This document shows positions 49,283 through 57,500 of a stretch of 62,249 bases of DNA, piece by piece. The stretch's first letter is position 1. Each line of letters opens with the position of its first letter. Made by a program: the position numbers and the translations under genes. Source of the DNA: an uncultured Pseudomonadales bacterium (lineage in GTDB: Bacteria; Pseudomonadota; Gammaproteobacteria; Pseudomonadales; Pseudohongiellaceae); NCBI GenBank assembly GCA_947259995.1, contig CAMYOK010000016.1, positions 1 through 62,249 on the forward strand. The letters run 5' to 3'. The notes under the pieces are model-generated. The model did not search any database and was not told the origin of the DNA. It was given only the letters and a program-made list of their open reading frames with translations.

Positions 49283-50314
49283 TTAAAAACTATATGTCAG
49301 GGCGCTGCTTTGCAACGCGGAAGAGGACACACTGCCTTGCAAACAGCCCTGCAACTGCGTTTTATCAAGCACGTGAATGCGATCTTCGCGGCGACTTTCA
49401 TTCTCGTCGCCTAGCCCCTTCAAGACTAAAGTAAGGTGTTCGTTATCAGGCAAAGTTCGCAGCGCCGCGCCATAATCACACACTAGCGCAAAGAGTTTCT
49501 GTTCGAAGTCGGCTAACTCGCCCTGCCACTGTTTCTCGCGCTCCTGCTGTGCTAACTCGGCTTCGGCGCTTAATTGAGCCGCCTGCTCTCGCGCTGCGGC
49601 AAGGATAGGCTCAACCTCTGCCACAATTGTCTGCCATCGCTGTTCAAATGCTTGCAAATCAATGGCGGTGTCATTGTTTAAATTTTGCTGTGTGCGACCA
49701 AGATCTTCGCGCAGTTGCGCGATGGCGTTAATGCGCTCCCCGATATCAACGCGGGTTGCATTGACTTGATCCATGAGTGCATTGAGCTGCGCATCATCAA
49801 TTTTACCTAGCTCGTGTAATGACAAGGCTGACTCGCTTGCACGGGCCAGGGCTTCTTCCACTTCTCTAGAAAAGTTAGAATTGCGAACTTGCTCTAAAAA
49901 GTCTCGAAAAGACTCCTGTGCCGCACTGGCACGCAGGGACAAGGCCATCGACTCACGCATTGCCTCCAAATCGGGGGGCTCTATCCTCTGCGTATTCGCT
50001 AGATTCGAAATCTGCCCTGACAATTGCCGAAGCTTGCTCTCAAAACTTTGCCAACTAAAAGTTGAACGGCTATTGGCTAAGGGGCTCACGACCTCAAGAA
50101 CAACCCCTTGACGCATATAATAATCGCCCTGAACAGACCCATTAAACGGGCTAAAAATACCTGCGCGCGTGTTCAACTCCAGCCCCTCACGCAACACCCC
50201 AGAGAACATCTCGATACTACGTTGCATCTCATCGAGGTCTGCGCCTTGTGCTTGCACACTTTGCACGCCTGCGAGCAGCGACAACGATACTATGATTGCG
50301 CCAAGGCCTTTCAT
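49283..50314 (-). CDS. exported coiled-coil protein of the ECF operon
   Basis: The 343-residue product has a signal peptide (about 1-22, QSVQAQ) and no second membrane segment. The N-terminal part (DLDEMQRSIEMFSGVLREGLEL, then DYYMRQGVVLEVVSPL) is a compact domain. Residues about 90-270 are strongly helical with heptad-like Leu/Ala, a coiled coil. The C-terminal part (FALVCDYGAALRTL, LTLVLKGLG) is a separate small domain with two cysteines (CDYG, QGCLQG). I know no named family. It is third in an operon after ECF sigma and anti-sigma (four-base overlap), so it is either a target or part of the signalling chain. Confidence 0.72.
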   Translation of the reverse strand: MKGLGAIIVSLSLLAGVQSVQAQGADLDEMQRSIEMFSGVLREGLELNTRAGIFSPFNGSVQGDYYMRQGVVLEVVSPLANSRSTFSWQSFESKLRQLSGQISNLANTQRIEPPDLEAMRESMALSLRASAAQESFRDFLEQVRNSNFSREVEEALARASESALSLHELGKIDDAQLNALMDQVNATRVDIGERINAIAQLREDLGRTQQNLNNDTAIDLQAFEQRWQTIVAEVEPILAAAREQAAQLSAEAELAQQEREKQWQGELADFEQKLFALVCDYGAALRTLPDNEHLTLVLKGLGDENESRREDRIHVLDKTQLQGCLQGSVSSSALQSSALTYSF

Positions 50315-51003
50315 TGCAGACTCCCACCTTGATATTGCACATAGTTGGCAAGCTGCTGCATCGATCGCACGGTTTGAAAATCACTATCTACCAAACGTTG
50401 GTAACTTGCCTCCATCAATTGCAAATCCTCTTGCCTTTGCGCTTCAAAATACGCCATAACTTGCTCAATACTGCGCGAAGTACTATCACCTAACTGCTCG
50501 ATCACAGTCTCCAAAAGACGCGCATTACTATTGACCTGTCGTTCCTCAATGCTAGCGTTCAGTGCTTGCAAGGCTTGCTCCTGCGCTTGCCTTTGCGTTT
50601 GTTCAAACTGTGCAAGCTGCATCGCCACAGCTTCGCTGCTGAGCCCACCCTGCTGCCCGAACGCCACATTAAAACCATCGGCATTGAGACTGACTTGCAC
50701 ATTAAACATGACGGCTACGGCCAATACAAAAGCACCAGCCAATGGCGCCCATTGCCCCCAAAACGAGAAACGCGGTTTTACAGCACGCGGCTTGCTGTGC
50801 AATTGCGTGGGAATGCGCTGCCACTGCGGCACGGCTTCATCTTGCCATTGCCGCAAGTGCGCCTCAACTGCCTGCGCCTGCGTTAACGCAGCTGAACAAT
50901 CGGGGCAGGAGTCCACATGCATTTGCACTATCTTGCGCGCTTGCGCACTGCGACTCTCATCGAAATAGGCTGACACGATATTGGCGGTTTCATGACAGGT
51001 CAT
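50311..51003 (-). CDS. zinc-finger membrane anti-sigma factor
   Basis: The 230-residue protein begins with a ZAS/zf-HC2 domain (MTCHETANIVSAYFDES... QMHVDSCPDC, with H29, C33, C36 as ligands and C3/H4 as the fourth). A single transmembrane helix lies at about 88-105 (PLAGAFVLAVAVMF), followed by a long periplasmic helical domain rich in Gln (about 110-230). It should hold the sigma factor at 50990 inactive until a periplasmic signal. It overlaps both neighbours, giving tight stoichiometry. Confidence 0.9.
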   Translation of the reverse strand: MTCHETANIVSAYFDESRSAQARKIVQMHVDSCPDCSAALTQAQAVEAHLRQWQDEAVPQWQRIPTQLHSKPRAVKPRFSFWGQWAPLAGAFVLAVAVMFNVQVSLNADGFNVAFGQQGGLSSEAVAMQLAQFEQTQRQAQEQALQALNASIEERQVNSNARLLETVIEQLGDSTSRSIEQVMAYFEAQRQEDLQLMEASYQRLVDSDFQTVRSMQQLANYVQYQGGSLQ

Positions 51004-51580
51004 GAGTGTGCTCCATTTGCTTCTTCAATATTTTAAGGGCTGTGTAAAAACGCGTCTTCGCCGTATTGGCGGAGATATCCTGCATTTCAGCAATCTCATC
51101 GAAAGTGCTCGATTGAAAGACTTTCAACTCGACTATCAAACGCTGCTCCCAACTCAAACACTCTAATAGGGCCATGATCTGAGCGTTATTCTGCACATCA
51201 CTCAACAGTGCCTGTGGGTTCTCTTGCACCCGCTCATCGGCGTAATGCTCTAACACGTCCTCTTCGTTTTGGTCTGCGCCGCCCAACGACGAAATCGGCA
51301 TAAACGAAGGCTTGCGACGACTCATGTCGACGGCTTTGTTGTGGGCGATGCGAAACAACCATGTACTGAATTTAGAATCGCCACGAAAGCGATGCAGGTT
51401 GCGATACACGCCAATAAACACTTCTTGCATGAGGTCGAGCGCGTCGCTTGCGTTGCCTGTGAGACGTAGGCTGAAGTTATAGACCTGCCCTTCATAACGC
51501 TGCACCAGACGCTCCCAAGCACGGGCGGATCCATCGAGCGCGTCGGCGATCAACGCGGCGTCTTGATCATTAAAGCTCAT
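50990..51580 (-). CDS. ECF RNA polymerase sigma factor
   Basis: The 196-residue product has sigma region 2 (NASDALDLMQEVFIGVYRNLHRF, FSTWLFRIAHNKAVDMSRRK) and region 4 (QRLIVELKVFQSSTFDEIAEMQDISANTAKTRFYTALKILKKQ). The gap between them is longer than in RpoE, and includes DQNEEDVLEHYADERVQE. It is in an ECF group that uses a ZAS anti-sigma, which follows with 14 bases of overlap. The start is set at MSFNDQDAALI (51580); a longer in-frame reading from 51634 lacks family support. A long palindrome sits about 150 bases upstream. Confidence 0.92.
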   Translation of the reverse strand: MSFNDQDAALIADALDGSARAWERLVQRYEGQVYNFSLRLTGNASDALDLMQEVFIGVYRNLHRFRGDSKFSTWLFRIAHNKAVDMSRRKPSFMPISSLGGADQNEEDVLEHYADERVQENPQALLSDVQNNAQIMALLECLSWEQRLIVELKVFQSSTFDEIAEMQDISANTAKTRFYTALKILKKQMEHTHDLS

Positions 51581-51897
51581 GCAATAAAACCTCGGGAGCA
51601 CGGATGCAGTGTCAAACTGTGAAAAGTGACCCAAGGATAAGGTGTTTCAGCAAATAGTCGCAAGTTTGCTGAAATTAGTTTGCACGAATGGCAAATTTGC
51701 AGGGATTTAGTTCGGGGTTGAGTTGGCAAGCCCATACCTCCTTGGGTGTTTCGCATAAGGGTGTGCTTATGAAGGAACACACAAGGAGGTAGGGGAAAGC
51801 GCCACCGCTAATGGCTTAAACAGCTCTTTTCGTTGATCTCTTGTGAAGACTAGCACCGCACACTGCCTTATGAACAAGGTGCGGCAAAAAGACCTGA
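51581..51897. other. 317-base gap with long imperfect palindrome
   Basis: No gene is seen between the sigma gene and the leuA end. Beside the palindrome at 51731-51795 it has a 7-bp inverted repeat (CAGCAAA / TTTGCTG, 51649-51673) and a direct palindrome GCAAATTTGC at 51691-51700. The sigma-operon promoter must be here. Confidence 0.5.
51731..51795. repeat. 65-base imperfect palindrome
   Basis: Outer arms CCC / GGG, then TACCTCCTTG / CAAGGAGGTA, then GTGTT / AACAC, and innermost CATAAG / CTTATG with loop GGTGTG. Small mismatches interrupt the arms. The stem length is about 28 pairs, far beyond chance. No T-run follows, so it is not a normal terminator. It could be a small mobile element, a DNA hairpin or a structured leader. 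AAGGAGGT in one arm resembles a ribosome-binding core on both strands. Confidence 0.75.
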
Positions 51898-53574
51898 TCA
51901 AGCGACGCGGCGCTCCCGGCTTTCGCTGAGCAGCTGGCTCGCTGCACGCAATAGCGCGTTGAGGGAGGAGGATACGATGTCGCGACTGATCGCCACACCG
52001 GTATATCGGGTTTTCTCATCTTTGAGTTGGATATAGGTCACCGCTTCGGCATCGGCGCCTTGACCAAGCGCATGCTCGCCGTATTCCATAATTTCGAAGT
52101 CTACGCCCGTCTGCGTTTTCAATGCTTCTACGAAGGCATCCAATACGCCGTCGCCTTCGCCTTCAACTTGCAAATATTCATCGAAGCAGTTGATGCCAGC
52201 AGTGAAAGACTCGCGCCCCCCTTCGTTGTCGCGGCGCATACTGAAACTATCCAAACGCACTGGGTTATCTGCCTGGAGATAATGTTCTTTAAACAGTGTC
52301 CATATTGCATCCGGTGAAATTTCCTGCCCGGAAACTTCCGCTTGCTTTTGCACCACGCGGGAGAACTCAATCTGCAACCAACGGGGCAATTCAAAGCCAA
52401 ACTTATTGGCCAACACATAGGCCACGCCACCTTTGCCCGACTGGCTGTTCACACGAATCACGTCTTGGTAAGTACGCCCAAGGTCGCGCGGATCGATTGG
52501 CAGATACGCAATCTCCCATGGCTCACCTTCGGTATAGATATCTAAACACTTCTTAATGGCATCTTGGTGACTCCCGGAGAAGGCCGTGAACACCAAGTCG
52601 CCCGAGTAAGGCTGTCTTGGGTGTACATCGATTGCTGTGCAGCTTTTGACCACACTCACAATTTTATCCATATCCCGTAGATCCAGCTCAGGGTCGATGC
52701 CCTGGCTATACATATTCATGGCCATCACGACGATGTCCATATTGCCGGTACGCTCGCCGTTACCAAGCAGTGTTCCTTCAACGCGCTGCGCGCCTGCCAT
52801 TACGGCTAGTTCAGCCGCCGCAACCGCACAGCCTCGGTCGTTGTGGGTGTGCAAGCTGACAATGATGCTGTCGCGATTATTGATATTGCGACAGAACCAT
52901 TCGATCTGATCTGCGTAGACATTCGGAGTTGCCATCTCGACAGTCGAGGGCAAGTTAAAAATAATGGGGTTCTCTGGCGTTGGCTCCCAAACCGCTGAAA
53001 CGGCATTGCAGACTTCAACCGCATAGTCACATTCTGTGCCCGTAAAGCTCTCAGGCGAGTATTGGAAAGTCCATTGCGTCTCTGGCGCAAGCTCGGCGCA
53101 ACGCTTCACTTCTTTGGCACCATTAACGGCGATATTCAGAATGCCGGCTTTGTCCATCTTGAAAACTTTCTCGCGCTGCACAACTGAGGTTGAGTTGTAC
53201 ACATGCAAGATGGCCTTCTTAGCGCCCTTCAAAGACTCGTAGGTACGCTCGATTAGCTCGGGGCGCGCCTGAGTGAGGACTTGAATCGTCACGTCATCGG
53301 GGATGCGATCTTCTTCGATCAGGCTTCTCACAAAATCGAAGTCGGGCTGCGATGCCGCCGGAAACCCGACTTCGATTTCTTTGAAGCCTACTTCCACAAG
53401 TAAATCGAACATCACTTTTTTCTGCATGACGGACATTGGCTCGATCAGAGCCTGATTACCATCGCGCAAATCAACGCTACACCAGCGGGGTGCCTGACTG
53501 ATGACGTTGTCCGGCCATGTACGATTTTTGATCGCGATAGGCTGGAAGGCTTTGTATTTAGTGTGGTCGTACAT
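51898..53574 (-). CDS. leuA: 2-isopropylmalate synthase
   Basis: LeuA condenses 2-oxoisovalerate with acetyl-CoA, the first leucine step. The 558-residue protein has the HMGL-like barrel (WCSVDLRDGNQALIEP, LHTHNDRGCAVAAAEL, GNGERTGNMD) and the C-terminal LeuA dimer domain (YTGVAISRDIVSSSLNALLRAA), the allosteric leucine site. This is the longer class-II type. The ATG at 53574 has AAAGGAG; an in-frame start at 53667 adds 31 residues with no family similarity. It is divergent from an Lrp-type regulator, suggesting control by amino acid level. Confidence 0.97.
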   Translation of the reverse strand: MYDHTKYKAFQPIAIKNRTWPDNVISQAPRWCSVDLRDGNQALIEPMSVMQKKVMFDLLVEVGFKEIEVGFPAASQPDFDFVRSLIEEDRIPDDVTIQVLTQARPELIERTYESLKGAKKAILHVYNSTSVVQREKVFKMDKAGILNIAVNGAKEVKRCAELAPETQWTFQYSPESFTGTECDYAVEVCNAVSAVWEPTPENPIIFNLPSTVEMATPNVYADQIEWFCRNINNRDSIIVSLHTHNDRGCAVAAAELAVMAGAQRVEGTLLGNGERTGNMDIVVMAMNMYSQGIDPELDLRDMDKIVSVVKSCTAIDVHPRQPYSGDLVFTAFSGSHQDAIKKCLDIYTEGEPWEIAYLPIDPRDLGRTYQDVIRVNSQSGKGGVAYVLANKFGFELPRWLQIEFSRVVQKQAEVSGQEISPDAIWTLFKEHYLQADNPVRLDSFSMRRDNEGGRESFTAGINCFDEYLQVEGEGDGVLDAFVEALKTQTGVDFEIMEYGEHALGQGADAEAVTYIQLKDEKTRYTGVAISRDIVSSSLNALLRAASQLLSESRERRVA

Positions 53575-53716
53575 CTTCAATTCTCCTTTGGCCGACTTTG
53601 TGAAGTCCTTATCTAGGCCGTGTTTCGATGTTGTGTAGATTAAACAAATGGCATTAGTTTTTCTCACCTTATTTACTAGTATTTAGGGGTATATATAGAC
53701 TTTAACTCTATTTTTA

Positions 53717-53732
53717 TATCTAATATTAGATA
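53717..53732. promoter_or_regulatory. 16-bp palindrome between leuA and Lrp-type gene
   Basis: TATCTAATATTAGATA is a perfect 16-bp palindrome in the AT-rich divergent region, 53 bases ahead of the Lrp-family start. Lrp/AsnC operators are often loose AT-rich inverted repeats, so it is a candidate autoregulatory site. The assignment is an inference. Confidence 0.5.
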
Positions 53733-53784
53733 ATAACACCACATTTTAGAAAAACCCCAGATTAAGACTTCAAAAGGACCCGCT

Positions 53785-54270
53785 ATGGACAAGCTCGATA
53801 AGCGTATTTTGAAAGAGTTACAGGAAGATGGCAGGCTCACCAATGCCGAGCTTGCGGAACGAGTGGGTTTATCTGCCACACCCTGTGCACGACGCGTCAA
53901 ACAATTAGAAGAGGAAGGCATTATCGAGCGCCATGCGGTGCTGCTGAACGCCTCTAAACTCGGCTTAAAACTGCATGCCTTGGTGCAAATCAGCATGGAC
54001 AAGCATACGCCAGAGCGCTTCGAGCATTTTGAAGCTGAGGTCAACAAGCACCCCGAGGTCATCGAGTTAATGTTGATCACCGGGCAGTCTGCCGATTACT
54101 TGCTGAAGTTGGTACTCCCAGACATGGAGCATTACCACGACTTCCTACTCAACAAGATCACCCGTATCGAAGGGGTGGCCGATGTGCACTCTAGTTTTAT
54201 TATGCGCAGCGTGATCGACAAGACCGCTTTACCTTTAGGCTATATTCCAGAGTCAGGTCGCGCCCAATAG
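53785..54270 (+). CDS. Lrp/AsnC family transcriptional regulator
   Basis: The 161-residue protein has an N-terminal HTH (DKRILKELQEDGRLTNAELAERVGLSATPCARRVKQLEEEGII) and a C-terminal RAM ligand-binding domain (VIELMLITGQSADYLLKLVLPDMEHYHDFLLNKI). It is an octameric-type feast/famine regulator. It is divergent from leuA with a palindrome in between. Whether it is Lrp itself or a paralogue (for example a branched-chain or PutR-like regulator) cannot be told from the window. Confidence 0.92.
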   Translation: MDKLDKRILKELQEDGRLTNAELAERVGLSATPCARRVKQLEEEGIIERHAVLLNASKLGLKLHALVQISMDKHTPERFEHFEAEVNKHPEVIELMLITGQSADYLLKLVLPDMEHYHDFLLNKITRIEGVADVHSSFIMRSVIDKTALPLGYIPESGRAQ

Positions 54271-54550
54271 CGCGCCAATCAAAGAAAAGTGCCAAGTGAT
54301 GCTTATTTTGCAATTTATTGCTATGCCCGGCAATCAAGGGATGCTATAAATCCCCCTCGATATATGCTTACTACATCAAAGTAATAAGCATATACATACT
54401 CTCTACGCTGTACGCCAACGCCCAGCACCGCTCCATCTAGATCACTCACCTTTTGCCCCCTCTTTTAGATTGCTCTTATCCCTAGAGCACCGCTGCTAGT
54501 TTGCGCAAAAATCAATTTTTATTGTGTGCATTTACGCGCGAGGAATTTTT

Positions 54551-57500
54551 ATGCCAGTAAGCTTCATCGTTTCTTCATCCAGTTACCGCGACCATGGTGT
54601 CTTATTTTTTGTACACCAAGCTATCGACACAGCAACATTGCAAGCCCGCATAGATGGAGTTTCAGCCGCGATTGTCTTAACCATTGATACCGACACTCCC
54701 ACACTAGACCCGAGCTCTCCCAATGTTGTCACCGCTAGCATCGAAGGCAGCCTAAACACTAGCGATGTGATAAATGGCACTGGGGCAGATGACACCTTAC
54801 AAATTACGGCAGCGCATAACGTTACCTTCAACGCGACGACAGTCACTGGGTTCGAAACCATAGAGTTACCCTCACAAGTGCAAACTCTAGTCATTCACGA
54901 TGCAACAATCGCTAGCGGAGCCGTGCTAACTGTTGATGCACAAAGCAATGAGCAGGCCGTCAGCTTTGATGCCAGTGCCGACTTAGATGGACGAGCAATC
55001 ATTACTGGCGGGTCAGCTAACGATGTCATTACGGGCACAGCCAATGGCGCAGATACTCTGGCTGGCGGTGCCGGTGATGACGTCATCACCGCTGGTAACG
55101 GCGGAGCGACAATACACAGCGGCACTGGCAATGACATTCTTACTGGAGGTTCGGGCAATGACAGCTTTGAATTTGCTTTGGGCAATAAAACCATCACAAC
55201 AGGCGCGGGCAGCGATACTATTTTCATCGACCTAGCAATCGCAAGCAATGGCGAAGCAGTGACAATCACGGATCTTTCTACTGCCGATGTTATGACCTTC
55301 CGCAACTATGACTTAAGCGCTCTGGATGGCGTGGATGCAAGCGCTACATTTAGTGCGTCTGGATATCAATTTAACTTAAACAATATTACGTCCGACTCAG
55401 GCATATTCACTCTCAACACTGGCGACAACTCATTAAGCGTCAACCCTTATGTCATCAGCAGCGCTTCTTACGAAAAAGATACCGGAGTGCTTACCGTAAC
55501 GGGTAAGAATTTCCTTGGCAACGGTGCCGGCAGCGACATCGATCTGACTAAATTCGTGATCAGTAACGGCTCCTTGGCAGATACTACCCTTACGGCTCAG
55601 GATGTGGAGATCATCTCGGATACGCAGTTCTCGGTAACCCTTAACACTAGCAATAAAAACAAAATAAAAGGTGCGGTCGGCACTACCGACAATCTATTGG
55701 TACAACACGGCTGGCTTACTGGCGTGACAGATACTGTTAACACCCAAGATAGTATTACGCCGCTCGCCATTGTAGACACTACTGCTCCTCAGGTTGATCC
55801 ATCGAATTCCTCTCCAGGGCCTGGTGGCTTCGGGCTGCAAGTCCCAACAATGAGGATAGGATATTCCGAAGCCTTGAATAAGGGTACTGGGACTGTGCGC
55901 TTATACCTAGAGGGTGCGACCAGCGCCGAGGACCAGCTAGTCGCAACCTATGACATTGCCACAGGACAGGGGAGCGACGGCGGTAGTATTGTGATAAGCG
56001 ATAATTTGCTACTCATAACGATGGTCCCTCGCTTTTACGACAAGGACTTATTCTTATTGTTCGATGAAGGCATCGTTGAGGACAAGAGCGGCAATAAGTC
56101 TGCCGCCGTGAGCGATCGTGCGGACTATCGCTTTAGTACCAACACCAATCTTGTTCCAGTGATTGACGGCAGCGACAGTAGTACAGAACGAGTCTATGAA
56201 AGCACCTCGTTCGTGGAAGAGTTCGATGTTGAAGAGCGCAATGAGGCAGCACTTACGTTCACACTTTCCGGCGCCGATGCCGCACTGTTTGAGATCAGCT
56301 CGAGCTGGGATGGAGGGGAAGATCATAACGTCCAGGTGTCATTCAAAGCGGCCCCTGATTTTGAGAACCCTCTAGATGTTGGCCAAGACAATATCTACAA
56401 CTACACGGTGGACGTTGACGACGGGGTTGGCGGGACCGATAGCAAGACGATGACAGTGACTGTAGAAGATGCCCCCGACGTGCCTGTGACATTCACCATG
56501 CCGGTCAGCGAGGAGGAGTTTTTCCTCCTCTCAACAGGTGACGATACGCTTATTATCAATATTGAGGATGCATTCTATCTTGGTGACGATGAGAGCACCG
56601 TCAATGGCATTGGCGGGTTCGATACCGCAATCATTTCTGCAGCCCAAGACCTTTCTTTGAATGAATATACCTTATTGAATTTCGAGAAAATTGTTATTAC
56701 TGCCGGCACACAAGAGTTGAGCGTCAGTGAAGATAACTTCGTCCCCGCAGGAGCGACCTTTGTGGTGGATGCCTCGGCAAGCGCCGACTCTCTCACATGG
56801 GAGTCTGATAACGAGACTAACGGCTATTTCACTATCACTGGTGGGTCTGGCAACGATGTGCTTTCCGGCGGCGCATTAGGAGACACTCTCACCGGTGGCG
56901 CAGGCAACGACACCATTACTGGGCTCGGCGCGGATGTGATCGACGGAGGCGCTGGCGATGATGTGATCGCGCTAAAACTAGGCGGTTACAATAAGGAGGA
57001 CTATACAGCGGCAACAGGTGCCACCGTGACAGGCGGCTCGGGAAATGATGCCTTCGAGCTAAGCGAGACCGGCACTTTATTCAGCGATTTCACTGTCACC
57101 ATTACCGATTTCTCCAGTACAGATGCCATCTATATTTTGGGCAAAGACCTTACCGCTCTGAACGGAGTTGCCACGGCTAGCGCACAGATTTTTGACAATA
57201 TCGGCACAGTGAACTTCGCAAATCTCAACGCTTCTAGCGGCACATACAGTGCCACACTGATAGCGCAAGCCGACTATCAATTTAGTAGCGGCGTCACATC
57301 CATCAATGGCAGTAATACCATTACCAAATTAAGTTTTGTGCCAACGCCTCCTGCGGCGCCCGTGGTAGACCCGACACCTCCTCCGGTCATCGACCCGAAC
57401 GCACCTCCTGTAGCTGTAGAGGCAACAGTGGAAGAAAGTACTCAGCAAAACGAAGACGGTACCGTCACTACAACCGTGAACATCACGCCACAAGCAGCGG

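Noticed and set aside
51581..51680. ECF-type autoregulatory promoter (TGAAACACC ... TCAC) for the sigma operon
   Set aside because: The spacing between the -35-like and -10-like parts is about 14 bases, shorter than the 16-17 usual for ECF promoters.
51731..51795. Palindrome read as an integron attC site
   Set aside because: The RYYYAAC and GTTRRRY ends are missing and no integrase or cassette pattern is near.
53575..53667. Leader peptide with leucine codons before leuA
   Set aside because: The only short frames contain few leucines and no terminator/antiterminator pair is seen.
54583..55305. Ser/Ala/Val-rich open frames opposite the RTX gene
   Set aside because: Produced by the repeated Gly/Asp/Thr codons of the RTX gene on the other strand.
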